A stretch of 34,905 bases of DNA from Rhodobacterales bacterium 32-66-9 (GCA_002280405.1 NCDY01000049.1:1-34905), one strand, 5' to 3'; positions 15,111-25,827 are shown, counted from the first letter of the stretch. Notes: a model not told the origin generated them from the sequence alone. A program made the numbers and translations.

Positions 15111-15227
15111 CGCCCGCCCGGCACATCCCCACCTCTCCCGATGAAGCGCAGCTCCGGCCTTTCGGGACCGGACCCCGAAGCCGGGCCCCGCCGCCTGCGC
15201 CGCGTGCCAGTCGCCGATGCGCGAAGG

Positions 15228-16121
15228 TCAGATCCCGACTTCGGCCAGCAGACCCAGATGGTCCGATCCGAAAGCCCCGCGCGGCGAGACCCGTCCCCCG
15301 CGGGGCGCGAAGACATGGTCGATCGGCAACCCGATCCGGCTTGACCAGCCGACGTAGCTGCCGAAGGTCGGTCCAGCCGGGCGGGTGCCGAGGATGCCGG
15401 AAAGCCGCTGGACGGAATTCGCCCAGCGCACCATGTTGAAATCCCCGGCAAGGATGGCCGGCCCCTGCAGCCGATCAAGGATCGGCAGTAGACGCTCGAT
15501 CCGTTCGGCCTGGGGATACGGCCAGGGCCAGGGCAGATGCACCGAGACCAGCCAGACGCGGTCCTGGCCCTCATTGCCCGCGACGACCTGCAGCGCGGCA
15601 AGCCCCGGACCGCAGAAGGCGGTGCCCGGCACCGGGGTCAGCCGGGTCAGGATCGCGGTTCCGCCCACCCGCGGGCCGGGGCAGGTCTGCTGGTAGGGAT
15701 AGAGGTCCCGCAGCGCGGCAAGCAGGGCGAGGTTCGGCACTGACACCTCTTGCAGGGTCACGATCTGGGCATTGGCGGCGCGCATGTCGGCTTCAAGCGC
15801 GGCAAGATCGGCGTTCCGGAACAGCATGTTCTTCTGGTAGACGGAATAGCTTCCGGGCAGACCGGGCCAGGAATAGGCCAGAAGCACCTGCCCCCCGGTC
15901 AGCAGCGCCAGAAGCATCGACACGAAAGCCGCCATCCTGAGGCCGGCGAAACTGGCGAAGACCGCGATCACCATGATGGCAGCCGCCGCGACCCCGCGCC
16001 CGACCGCCAGCGAGTCCCCGAAAGGATGCAGCCAGCCGAGATACCCCCCGGCCAGGGCTGTCACCGCAATCCCGAGGGCGACACCGATCACCAGTTGCCA
16101 GTTGCCGTTTTCGTCGTCCAT
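15228..16121 (-). CDS. Membrane-anchored endonuclease/exonuclease/phosphatase (EEP) family protein
   Basis: The 297-residue protein has an N-terminal membrane part with about three hydrophobic segments (roughly residues 8-30, 40-60 and 62-84), followed by an EEP domain facing the periplasm. The metal and catalytic residues of the fold are visible: Asn98 in YQKNML, Glu125 in TLQEVS, SVHLPWP, Asp227 and Asn229 in AGDFNM, Asp268-His269 in LPIDHVF, and Asp287-His288 in GSDHLGLLAEV. Such membrane-tethered members may act on phosphodiesters or phospholipids; the substrate cannot be told from sequence. It converges with dddP, and the 117 bp between them contain nothing recognisable. Confidence 0.88.
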   Translation of the reverse strand: MDDENGNWQLVIGVALGIAVTALAGGYLGWLHPFGDSLAVGRGVAAAAIMVIAVFASFAGLRMAAFVSMLLALLTGGQVLLAYSWPGLPGSYSVYQKNMLFRNADLAALEADMRAANAQIVTLQEVSVPNLALLAALRDLYPYQQTCPGPRVGGTAILTRLTPVPGTAFCGPGLAALQVVAGNEGQDRVWLVSVHLPWPWPYPQAERIERLLPILDRLQGPAILAGDFNMVRWANSVQRLSGILGTRPAGPTFGSYVGWSSRIGLPIDHVFAPRGGRVSPRGAFGSDHLGLLAEVGI

Positions 16122-16488
16122 TCCCGTCTCGTTCCGCCGCGCGTGGCCGCGGCCACCGGATCAAAGTGTCTCGTCGGCCGCCGGGTCTGGCAAGGGTGGT
16201 CTCCTGTCAGGCCCGGCGGTCAGCCGCACCATTCCTAACCCGATCACTGCGGCATAAATGCGTTGCGCCTTTGACAACAGTTCGGTTTCCGCCACCCCGG
16301 CACCGCGCGGGGCAGCGCGCGGATCGCGCAGGGGCCGCCGGTCGGTCCGTTCCCGAACCATCCGGGCGCGCGGCTCGGGGCGGCCCCGGCCGCGCGGCGC
16401 TTACCCCCCGGATCCTTGTGGCCCGAATCCTTGCGCCCCGGTGGTGCGCGGCGTAAGGCAGCGCGACATTTCCTGCCCTGAGGTCGTG
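16122..16488. other. Intergenic region between EEP gene and purB, no supported gene
   Basis: This 367-bp divergent stretch should hold the promoters of both neighbours. A TTGACA at 16271-16276 points towards purB but has no matching -10 at a normal distance. A short minus-strand frame (16161-16361) exists but lacks a ribosome site and recognisable similarity. The 16330-16440 part is rich in CGG-type runs. Confidence 0.5.
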
Positions 16489-17793
16489 ATGATCCCGCGC
16501 TATTCCCGTCCCGAAATGGTGGCGATCTGGTCCCCCGAGTCCCGTTTCAGGATCTGGTTCGAGATCGAGGCCCATGCCTGCGACGCGCAGGCCGCGCTTG
16601 GCGTGATCCCGAAGGCCAATGCCGAGGCAGTGTGGCGGGCGAAGGACGTCACCTTCGATGTCGCCCGCATCGACGAGATCGAGGCGGTCACGAAGCATGA
16701 CGTGATCGCGTTCCTCACCCATCTCGCCGAACATATCGGGGCGGATGACGCGCGGTTCGTGCATCAGGGGATGACCAGTTCCGATGTCCTCGACACCACG
16801 CTGAACATCCAGCTTGTCCGCGCCTCCGACCTTCTGCTCAAGGCGCTGGACCGCGTGCTGGCCGCGCTGAAGACCCGCGCCTATGAGCACAAGGACACCG
16901 TCCGCATCGGTCGCAGCCACGGCATCCATGCCGAGCCGACGACGCTGGGCCTGACCTTCGCGCGGTTCTACGCCGAGATGGCGCGCAACCGCGACCGGCT
17001 GGTGGCGGCACGGGCCGAGGTCGCGACCGGAGCGATTTCCGGTGCGGTCGGAACCTTCGCCAACATCGACCCGCGCGTCGAAGCGCATGTCTGCAAGATG
17101 CTGGGCCTTCGCCCCGAGCCGATCTCGACCCAGGTGATCCCGCGCGACCGGCATGCGATGTTCTTCGCGACGCTGGGCGTCGTCGCCAGCGGCATCGAGA
17201 ACATCGCGACCGAGATCCGCCACATGCAGCGGACGGAGGTGCTGGAAGCGGAAGAATTCTTCTCCCCCGGGCAGAAGGGCTCGTCGGCCATGCCGCACAA
17301 GCGCAACCCGGTGCTCAGCGAGAACCTGACGGGCCTGGCGCGGCTGGTGCGGATGGCCGTTGTCCCGGCGCTGGAGAACGTGGCGCTTTGGCACGAGCGG
17401 GACATCAGCCATTCCTCGGTCGAGCGCATGATCGGCCCGGACGCGACGATCACACTGGATTTCGCGCTGCACCGGCTTGCCGGGCTGATCGAAAAGCTGG
17501 TGGTCTACCCGAAGAACATGCTGCGAAACATGAACAAGTTCAAAGGCCTGGTCATGTCGCAACGGGTGCTTCTGGCGCTGACGCAGGCGGGCGTCAGCCG
17601 CGAGGACAGCTATCGGCTGGTGCAAAGGAACGCGATGAAGGTCTGGGAGACGGGGGCGGATTTCAAGACCGAGCTTCTTGCCGACCCGGAGGTCACCGCA
17701 GCCCTGTCGCCCGCCGAGATCGAGGAAAAGTTCGACCTCGGCTACCACACCCGTCATGTCGACACGATCTTTGCCCGGGTGTTCGGCGGCTGA
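16489..17793 (+). CDS. purB: Adenylosuccinate lyase
   Basis: Fumarase/aspartase-superfamily enzyme acting twice in purine synthesis: SAICAR to AICAR plus fumarate, and adenylosuccinate to AMP plus fumarate. The 434-residue protein starts IPRYSRPEMVAIWS as in the family. It shows the conserved regions HDVIAFL and MTSSDVLDTTL, the general-acid His in IGRSHGIHAEPTTLG (about residues 139-153), and the flexible signature loop FFSPGQKGSSAMPHKRNP with the catalytic serine (about 255-272). No loss of sequence is apparent. The start is ATG 16489 with GAGG 6 bases ahead; the open frame upstream is low-complexity. It is followed 159 bp later by an orphan fliG-like gene in the same direction. Confidence 0.96.
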   Translation: MIPRYSRPEMVAIWSPESRFRIWFEIEAHACDAQAALGVIPKANAEAVWRAKDVTFDVARIDEIEAVTKHDVIAFLTHLAEHIGADDARFVHQGMTSSDVLDTTLNIQLVRASDLLLKALDRVLAALKTRAYEHKDTVRIGRSHGIHAEPTTLGLTFARFYAEMARNRDRLVAARAEVATGAISGAVGTFANIDPRVEAHVCKMLGLRPEPISTQVIPRDRHAMFFATLGVVASGIENIATEIRHMQRTEVLEAEEFFSPGQKGSSAMPHKRNPVLSENLTGLARLVRMAVVPALENVALWHERDISHSSVERMIGPDATITLDFALHRLAGLIEKLVVYPKNMLRNMNKFKGLVMSQRVLLALTQAGVSREDSYRLVQRNAMKVWETGADFKTELLADPEVTAALSPAEIEEKFDLGYHTRHVDTIFARVFGG

Positions 17794-17952
17794 TGCCGAC
17801 CGCGTCGGCACCGGGTGCCGGGCGCGAAACCGGAGGTGTGCCGCCAGAGCGGCCTTCAGCGAGGGAAAAACCGACCCGCCGGGAGGCAGCCGTCAAGGTC
17901 CCGTTAACCCGGGGCTGCGAGGCTGTGCGGGACAGGAATCGATGAGGACCAG

Positions 17953-19029
17953 ATGCCGCAGGACATGGTACCGCTGGCGCGGATCACCCCGGAGCGCCGG
18001 GTTGTGCAGGTCGCTCCACTGCCCCGCCGGGTTCTGACGCCCCGGCAGAAGGCAGCCGTGATCGTGCGCTATCTCTTGACCGAAGGCACCGCCCTGCCCT
18101 TGTCCTCGCTGCCCGAACACATGCAGGCCGCGCTGGCCGAACAGATGGGACAGATGCGGCTGGTCGACCGGTCGACCCTTGACGAGGTGGTGTCGGAGTT
18201 TCTGGCCGAACTCGAATCCGTGGGCCTCGCCTTTCCTGGCGGGATCGAAGGTGCCTTGTCGATGATGGACGGCCATATCTCACAATCCGCCGCCCAGCGA
18301 CTGCGGCGCATGTCCTCGACCTCGTCGAAGATCGACCCCTGGGAACGCATCATGGCGCTGCCCCCGGACCGTCTGCTGCCGATCCTGGTGAACGAGGCGG
18401 TCGAGGTCGGCGCCGTGATGCTGTCGAAGCTGCCGGTCGGCAAGGCGGCGGAGCTTTTGGGGAAACTTCCCGGCGAACGGGCCCGCCGCGTGGCCTTTGC
18501 GGTGTCGCTGACCGGAAATGTCGATCCCGAGACCGTGCGCAGGATCGGGGCCGCCCTGCTGACCGAACTGGACAACCAGCCGCCCAAGGCCTTCGACATC
18601 GGGCCGGTCGAACGGGTGGGGGCGATCCTGAACGTCTCGCCCTCGCTGACCCGCGACGACGTGCTGCAAGGGCTGGAGGCCGAGGATGCCGTCTTCGCGG
18701 CCGAGGTCAGGAAGGCGATCTTCACCTTCGTCCACATCCCCGCTCGCCTCAACCCGCGCGACACGCCGAAGATCACCCGCCTTGTCGAACAGCCGCAACT
18801 GGTCACCGCACTTGCCGCCGCGATCGGCAAACCCGGGCTGGAAGAAGCGGCCGAGTTCATCCTGGCCAACATCTCGCAACGCCTGGCGCAGGGCCTGCGT
18901 GAGGAAATGGGCGCGCGGGGCCGCGTCAAGGAGAAAGACGCCGAAGAGGCGATGACCGCGATCATCGGCGCGATCCGCATGCTGGAGACATCGGGCGAAA
19001 TCACCCTGATCCAGCCAGAGGAGGCGTGA
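17953..19029 (+). CDS. Orphan FliG-like protein (flagellar motor switch homologue)
   Basis: The 358-residue protein has FliG architecture: an N-terminal domain, a middle domain (about 115-220, PDRLLPILVNEAVEVGAVML, then SKLPVGKAAELLGKLPGERARRV) and a C-terminal domain (about 240-350, IFTFVHIPARLNPRD, ILANISQRLAQGLREEMGARG, AIRMLETSGEI). In true FliG the middle domain has EHPQ(T/R) and the torque helix reads DDRxIQ. Here these are NEAVEV and NPRDTPKI, so the FliM-binding and stator-contact surfaces are altered. There are no other flagellar genes nearby. It may be a divergent second FliG or a repurposed scaffold; the FliG relationship is clear, the function is not. GAGGA precedes ATG 17953. Confidence 0.78.
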   Translation: MPQDMVPLARITPERRVVQVAPLPRRVLTPRQKAAVIVRYLLTEGTALPLSSLPEHMQAALAEQMGQMRLVDRSTLDEVVSEFLAELESVGLAFPGGIEGALSMMDGHISQSAAQRLRRMSSTSSKIDPWERIMALPPDRLLPILVNEAVEVGAVMLSKLPVGKAAELLGKLPGERARRVAFAVSLTGNVDPETVRRIGAALLTELDNQPPKAFDIGPVERVGAILNVSPSLTRDDVLQGLEAEDAVFAAEVRKAIFTFVHIPARLNPRDTPKITRLVEQPQLVTALAAAIGKPGLEEAAEFILANISQRLAQGLREEMGARGRVKEKDAEEAMTAIIGAIRMLETSGEITLIQPEEA

Positions 19030-19431
19030 CGCCCAGTCATCGGCAGCCGGGACGGCCAGGCCACTCAGCGACCCGCGCCGCGGGAACCGCCGCGCCCGAC
19101 CGGTGGCCGGGCAATCGGGACCCTGGCGCGGACGGTGCCCGAGGACCTCGTCTGCGTCCTCGTCGGCGGTAGGACCGGACCGCCCGGCGGGTCACCGAAG
19201 CATCGCAGCGCACGGGCCGGACAGGGCACACCGGGCTCGGGACGGGCCGGGGTCGGGACGGGCAGGCCGAGGTCGGGACGGGCCGGGTCCGGACGCGCTC
19301 AGGACCGGCCGGCCATGGTCAAGCAGCGATCAACAGGCCGCGACCGACGACGACTGGCCAGCGGCCGCACCTGCCGCGGTCCCGGCATGCCTGGCGCGGC
19401 AGGTCAGGCCCCGCCGGGCCGGATCGGCCGA
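19030..19431. other. 402-bp GC-rich intergenic region without a supported gene
   Basis: The stretch lies between the convergent fliG-like and outer-membrane protein genes. Open frames here are long only because of base composition and have no recognisable family. It contains a short imperfect tandem repeat (listed separately) and many CCGG and GGGAC runs. No terminator with a T-run was found. Confidence 0.5.
19235..19286. repeat. Three 16-bp imperfect repeats (GGTCGGGACGGGCCGG type)
   Basis: Copies start at 19235 (GCTCGGGACGGGCCGG), 19251 (GGTCGGGACGGGCAGG) and 19271 (GGTCGGGACGGGCCGG), the last offset by a 4-base insertion. They lie in non-coding sequence downstream of both flanking genes, resembling in setting the 13-bp repeat array at 11707-11758. 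Confidence 0.65.
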
Positions 19432-20007
19432 TCAGAACCGGTAATCGACCCGCAGGGCGATCTCGCTGTTCTCCAAGTCGAAACCGGTGTTGTCGTAATT
19501 TGTCTTGTTCTCGACCAAGTATTCCAGACCGACGGCGATCTTCGGCGTCACCGCATATTTCGCGCCGACACCATAGATCGTGACCGTGTCGGACAGCGGT
19601 GTCGTCTGGTCGACATCATATTTCGACAGGCCGACAAAGCCGTAGGGCATCAGCCGCCCCGCCCCGTAGCCACCGATCAGTTTCAGCCGGGTCGAGGTCC
19701 AGTCGCTTGCCGGGAAGGCGTCGTAGTCGCCCTTGGCATAGGCCAGTTCGCCCCCCGCCACCAGAGTGCCGAAGTCGCGCAGATAGCCTGCCTGCAGGCC
19801 AAAGCCGCCGGTCCCGTCGCTGGTCAGACCGCCGTCGTCGCTGAACGTGCCCGAAATCGCCGAGAGACCGGCGTAGAATCCGGTCCAGTCATGCCCGGCA
19901 GGGGCGGCGACCGCAGCGACGTCCGGTTCATCGGCCACGACGACCGGCCCACCTGCCTGAGCCATGCCGCCGGAAACCATCAGCGCGGCGGCCAGAACAT
20001 ACCTCAT
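19432..20007 (-). CDS. Small outer-membrane beta-barrel protein
   Basis: A 191-residue precursor with a clear signal peptide (MRYVLAAALMVSGGMAQA, cleavage after AQA) and a mature part of alternating polar and hydrophobic strands rich in Gly, Tyr and Asp. It begins WTGFYAGLSAISG, as in the opacity/Omp25-like porin family, and ends in LRVDYRF, the C-terminal aromatic signature read by the BAM complex. An eight-stranded barrel fits the length. The start at 20007 is preceded by GGAGG; an in-frame ATG 45 bases upstream is less likely. The function is probably structural or adhesive rather than transport, by family analogy. Confidence 0.87.
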   Translation of the reverse strand: MRYVLAAALMVSGGMAQAGGPVVVADEPDVAAVAAPAGHDWTGFYAGLSAISGTFSDDGGLTSDGTGGFGLQAGYLRDFGTLVAGGELAYAKGDYDAFPASDWTSTRLKLIGGYGAGRLMPYGFVGLSKYDVDQTTPLSDTVTIYGVGAKYAVTPKIAVGLEYLVENKTNYDNTGFDLENSEIALRVDYRF

Positions 20008-20168
20008 GATGCTACCTCCAATCAAAATCCTGAATGTGTCTATTTCATACACCGATTGCCGTCCTTTGGAAGGCCAGAAAACCTGACCTGTGCTGCGCCA
20101 GAGGGCACGCTCTCACTGCGTGTCGCTGCGGCCCGCCGCGGTGTTGAGCGGCAATCCCGGCGCTCTGA

Positions 20169-20348
20169 TCGCCAAGCGCGGCCCGTCGCCGTCCGGCCCC
20201 GGCCCCTTGCGCGGTCTTCTCCTGGTGGGCGGTGCTGCATGACCACTGGCCCGACCGCTGGACGGTGATCGGTGCGCTTGTGATCGCGGCGGCTGGACTT
20301 TATGTCTGGCATCGCGAAAACCGGGCGTCGCGCGCGCCAAAGTCCTGA
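20169..20348 (+). pseudogene. C-terminal remnant of a DMT/EamA-type transporter
   Basis: From 20211 the frame reads AVFSWWAVLHDHWPDRWTVI, then GALVIAAAGLYVWHRENR to a TGA at 20346-20348. This is the shape of the last loop, last transmembrane helix and basic tail of EamA-family exporters, which are about 290-310 residues long. A stop codon lies in frame at 20166-20168, there is no plausible start, and the 42 codons before 20211 are Pro/Arg-rich noise. The preceding eight or nine helices are absent. It runs directly into the acyltransferase gene, which starts 8 bp later, and may once have been its upstream partner. Confidence 0.55.
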
Positions 20349-20356
20349 AGGCCCCG

Positions 20357-21301
20357 ATGTCAACCGACGGCGATGACCGCCCCCCCCTGCCCCTCCAGGC
20401 TCGGCCGCCGTTCCGGTCTCGGTTCCGGTCTCCGTTCCGGCCCGATCATTTCCTGGTCAACCTTGGCGCGCGCGGGCTGATCGGGCTGGCGCTGGTGCTG
20501 CCCTATGGCTGGCGGGTGGGCTTTGTCGGCTGGCTCATGCGGCGGGTGATCGGACCTTTCGCGGGCTATGGCGCGCGCGCGCGCGAAAACCTGGCGCTGG
20601 TCTGGCCCGAACGGCCCGAGGCCGAGCGTCACGCGATCGCCGAGGCCGCGCTGGACAATGCCGGGCGGACCCTGATCGAGAACTATTCCACCCGCGCTTT
20701 TCTGGCCCGCGCGCAGGCGATAGAGCCCGAGGGCCCCGGCTATGCTGCCCTGACGGCCGCGCGCGCGGCGAAGCGGCCGGTGATCCTGGTCTCGGGCCAT
20801 TTCGGCAATTACGAGGCGGCGCGCGCCGCGCTGGTGACGCGGGGGTTCGACATCGGCGGGCTGTATCGCAACCTGTCGAACCGCTATTTCAACGCGCATT
20901 ATGTCGAGACCATGCAGGCTTTCGGAGGGCCGGTCTTTCCGCAGGGCCGGGCCGGAACCGCGGGCTTTGTCCGGCATCTGAAGGCGGGGGGACAGCTGGT
21001 GCTGCTGTTCGATCAGGATGTGCGGGGCGCGCCGGCCCTGCCCTTCCTTGGTCAGCCCGCGCGCACGGCGCTGTCCGCCGCCGAACTGGCGCTGCGGTTC
21101 GGGGCGGAGCTGATCCCGTTCTTTGCCACGCGGCAGCCGGACGGGCTGACCTTTCGCGTCACGCTGGACGCTCCGGTGCCGCCCGGCGACCCCGAGACGA
21201 TGATGCGGGCGGTGACGCAGGCGCTGGAGGCGCGGGTGCTGGCCGATCCCGGACAGTGGTTCTGGATCCACCGGCGCTGGAAAGGCAGCGGCCAGGCCTG
21301 A
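20357..21301 (+). CDS. Lauroyl/myristoyl-type lipid A acyltransferase (LpxL/HtrB family)
   Basis: Membrane-associated acyltransferase of the LpxL/LpxM/HtrB family, which adds secondary acyl chains to Kdo-lipid A or related lipids. In the 314-residue product the HX4E catalytic motif is SGHFGNYE (His148, Glu153), followed by LYRNLSNRYFN (about 180-190), the LLFDQDVRG segment (about 216-224) and the C-terminal WFWIHRRWK typical of the family. A hydrophobic helix at about residues 38-60 anchors it to the inner membrane. The first ~30 residues are Arg/Pro-rich with short repeats (FRSRFRSPFR), and the exact start is uncertain. The preceding transporter remnant overlaps nothing. Confidence 0.88.
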   Translation: MSTDGDDRPPLPLQARPPFRSRFRSPFRPDHFLVNLGARGLIGLALVLPYGWRVGFVGWLMRRVIGPFAGYGARARENLALVWPERPEAERHAIAEAALDNAGRTLIENYSTRAFLARAQAIEPEGPGYAALTAARAAKRPVILVSGHFGNYEAARAALVTRGFDIGGLYRNLSNRYFNAHYVETMQAFGGPVFPQGRAGTAGFVRHLKAGGQLVLLFDQDVRGAPALPFLGQPARTALSAAELALRFGAELIPFFATRQPDGLTFRVTLDAPVPPGDPETMMRAVTQALEARVLADPGQWFWIHRRWKGSGQA

Positions 21302-21334
21302 GCCGGGCGGCCGGCCTGCCCCGATCTTCGGGCG

Positions 21335-22030
21335 TCAGTCGTCGACCTTGGTCGCGGCAAGGATTGCCGCCGGGCCTTCCTGCTGCAATATCACCGCGCC
21401 GGGATCTTCGCCTTCGAAGGGGGCCACGATCTCCAGGGGTTCGCGGCCCGACCAGTCTCCGAGCTTTTCCCATGAGGTCACGATATTGGTGTAGGTGATG
21501 GTCCTGCCGGCATTCTCGCCGCGCTCGATCGTCACCGTTTCCCTCGGCCGGTAGCGCACCAGCTGCACCTGGACAGATTCGGTCAACGCCGGATCCGCCA
21601 CGGCCCGGATCACCACCCGGTTGCCCTCGCGCGTGACGGTCAGCCGCACGGCCTGGCCCGCCTCCATCTGCGCGCGCAGCCGGTCGGCGGTTTCTTCCGG
21701 GGCAAAACCCTCGATCCGGTCGACCCCGCCGATGATCAGCTGCGGCGTGTAGATCGTGCGCGATCCCACGGCCCGGGCATAGGCACGCTGACGGTCGGTG
21801 AACTTTTCTTGCGCGAACTTGTCCGCCCAGCCGATGTAATCCCAGTAATTGACATGCAGCGCCAGGGGCAGGATCTGCGGATTGGCCGCCAGCATCGCGG
21901 CGAACTCATCCGTCGGCGGACAGGACGAGCAGCCTTGCGAGGTGTAGAGCTCGACCACCACCACCGGTTCCGCCTGCACCTGTGCTGCTGCCAGCCAAAG
22001 CCCGCAAGCCGCGCTGACGAAATGTCGCAT
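21335..22030 (-). CDS. DUF1223 family secreted thioredoxin-like protein
   Basis: A 231-residue precursor with a signal peptide (MRHFVSAACGLWLAAAQVQA) and a DUF1223 domain. The domain begins VVVVELYTSQGCSSCPPTDE, with a CxxC pair at Cys34 and Cys37 in a thioredoxin-like position, and includes LALHVNYWDYIGWADKFA and the YTPQLIIGG segment with the cis-proline expected in thioredoxin folds. It probably acts on periplasmic thiols, but no DUF1223 substrate can be named from the sequence. It is divergent from acnA; a TTGGCT-18-TATAAC pair on the minus strand (around 22065-22095) could be its promoter. Confidence 0.85.
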   Translation of the reverse strand: MRHFVSAACGLWLAAAQVQAEPVVVVELYTSQGCSSCPPTDEFAAMLAANPQILPLALHVNYWDYIGWADKFAQEKFTDRQRAYARAVGSRTIYTPQLIIGGVDRIEGFAPEETADRLRAQMEAGQAVRLTVTREGNRVVIRAVADPALTESVQVQLVRYRPRETVTIERGENAGRTITYTNIVTSWEKLGDWSGREPLEIVAPFEGEDPGAVILQQEGPAAILAATKVDD

Positions 22031-22211
22031 GTCGCCTGTCCTGATCCCTTATCCCCAGCCTGTTATAGAAAGCCCCGCCAACACGAGCCAATCAAGGTTT
22101 TGCGAGAGACCTGTCACATGCTGTAGGAAGGCCACAGGACGGGGCTGGATATTCGGCATACAATGGTATACAGAACCGTGACAGCCGCCTTTCCATCAGG
22201 GAGCCACTTCG

Positions 22212-24677
<2,466 letters not shown>

Positions 24678-24679
24678 TT

Positions 24680-24734
24680 TCGGAAACCGATTGTTTCCGG
24701 TTAAGGCCCGGGCAGTGTCCGGGTCTTCACTTTT
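24680..24734 (+). terminator. Tandem hairpins after acnA, likely intrinsic terminator
   Basis: GGAAAC and GTTTCC pair around a short loop at about 24682-24698. A second hairpin, CCCGG (24707-24711) with CCGGG (24719-24723), is followed by TCTTCACTTTTTG, which ends in a T5 run at 24731-24735. Together they would end the acnA transcript. Confidence 0.65.
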
Positions 24735-24788
24735 TGTTCTTGTCTTGTGCCACAAACTGGCAGGGTCATCAGCCAGAAGGCTTGCCCC

Positions 24789-24932
24789 ATGTCGCACCGT
24801 TTTCCGCCGCTTCGCCCGCCGGTCGCAACCGGCAAGACGCGCTCTCGCAACCAGATCACGGCGGGCGTGACCCTGGCCGACGTGACGTTCCTTGCGGTGT
24901 TGGCCGGGATGATCGCCATCGCGCTGGTCTGA
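24789..24932 (+). CDS. Small single-pass membrane protein (47 aa)
   Basis: The product has a basic N-terminal half (HRFPPLRPPVATGKTRSRNQ) and one C-terminal hydrophobic helix (VTLADVTFLAVLAGMIAIAL), ending at a TGA at 24930-24932. AAGG lies 8 bases before ATG 24789; a longer start at 24747 is possible but lies closer to the terminator. Codon third positions are strongly G/C (GCC, GTG, ATC, CTG), as in neighbouring genes. The acnA-to-ccm interval is where such a short ORF is commonly annotated in this family. I do not know a function. Confidence 0.55.
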   Translation: MSHRFPPLRPPVATGKTRSRNQITAGVTLADVTFLAVLAGMIAIALV

Positions 24933-25132
24933 CCCGGCCTGTCGCAGGTGCCGGACAATATCCCGCCGCGGGACCGGCGGCATCGCCTTGCCGCAAAACC
25001 TGCGCCAGACGGGATCGGCCAGCGGCGGGCGCAACCCGCAGGTATGCCGACGACGGCCGTCGGGGTGGTGACCTCTGGGCGTTTCCGTCGTCTTGCAGCG
25101 CGGCCCGTCCTGAGCGGGCAGTCAGCCTGCAG

Positions 25133-25675
25133 TCACCCTGCGCCCTGCAGCGCCTTCGCCAGTGCCGGCTTGAAACGGTTCTCGTAATCCGTCCCGACCA
25201 GCGGACCCTGAAAACGGAACAGAACCGTCCCGTCGCCGCCGATGATGAAGGTCTCGGGCGGGGCGGTGACCCCCCATTCCACCCGGTTCCGGCCGTTCGG
25301 ATCGGTCGAGATCCCGATGTAGGGATTGCCAAGCTCTTCCAGATACCGCAGCGCATTCGCGTCGCGGTCCATCATGTTGATCCCGCCGATCCGGATCCCC
25401 TGCGCCGCCATGTCCATCAAGACCGGATGCTCGGCGCGGCAGGGCGGGCACCAGGAGGCCCAGAAGTTCACCACCGTGACCTTGCCGCTGCGCAGGTTGG
25501 CATCGGTCAGGGGCGCATAGCCCGGCAAGCTGGTCGTCGGCAGCACGGGGGCCTGCTTGCCAAGAAACACCGAGCGGAACTGGCCTTGTCCCTCACGATA
25601 CATGCCGGTGTAGAACAGGGTTGCCAATCCGGCGAACAGCACAACCGGAATCATCAGCATCCATTTCAGCATCAT
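25133..25675 (-). CDS. ccmG: Cytochrome c biogenesis thiol:disulfide oxidoreductase CcmG (DsbE)
   Basis: Periplasm-facing, membrane-anchored thioredoxin that reduces the apocytochrome c CXXCH thiols, or CcmH, for haem attachment. The 180-residue protein has one N-terminal transmembrane anchor (about residues 5-24), a DsbE-like leader (FLGKQAPVLPTTSLPG) and the active site WASWCPPC with Cys76 and Cys79. The GVTAPPETFIIGGDG segment holds the cis-proline and acidic residues typical of CcmG. Two tandem ATGs (25675, 25672) overlap the ccmD stop, so translation is coupled. It is the last gene of the ccm cluster here; ccmE, F and H must lie elsewhere. Confidence 0.94.
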   Translation of the reverse strand: MMLKWMLMIPVVLFAGLATLFYTGMYREGQGQFRSVFLGKQAPVLPTTSLPGYAPLTDANLRSGKVTVVNFWASWCPPCRAEHPVLMDMAAQGIRIGGINMMDRDANALRYLEELGNPYIGISTDPNGRNRVEWGVTAPPETFIIGGDGTVLFRFQGPLVGTDYENRFKPALAKALQGAG

Positions 25676-25827
25676 TTGTCTCCAAGTCGCGCTTCTGCCT
25701 CGGCCAGCGCCCGCTTCATCCGCACCGATTGCCACAGCGTCAATCCCACCAGGCCCGCGATCAGTACCGCCGTGGCCGCATAGGACCCCAGGACCGCACC
25801 GGCGTATTTTCCCAGCTCGGGCATCAT
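25672..25827 (-). CDS. ccmD: Haem exporter subunit CcmD
   Basis: A small membrane protein (51 residues, or 50 from the second Met) that bridges the CcmABC complex and the haem chaperone CcmE. It has the usual layout: a short N-terminus MMPELGKYAGAVLGSYA, one transmembrane helix (about 15-34) and a charged cytoplasmic tail RMKRALAEAEARLGDK. Its start overlaps the ccmC stop and its stop overlaps the ccmG start, so it is translationally coupled on both sides. Confidence 0.9.
   Translation of the reverse strand: MMPELGKYAGAVLGSYAATAVLIAGLVGLTLWQSVRMKRALAEAEARLGDK

Noticed and set aside
16161..16361. Possible 66-residue minus-strand gene between the EEP gene and purB
   Set aside because: There is no ribosome site or recognisable family and half of it is Arg/Pro-rich. 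A short hydrophobic stretch (IYAAVIGLGMV) alone is not enough.
16207..17811. 534-codon minus-strand frame opposite purB
   Set aside because: Shadow of purB; no domain recognised.
22157..22172. Near-palindrome GCATAC-AATG-GTATAC upstream of acnA as an operator
   Set aside because: It is short, has one mismatch, and has no properly spaced -35 partner for the TACAAT within it. The support is too weak to list as a site.
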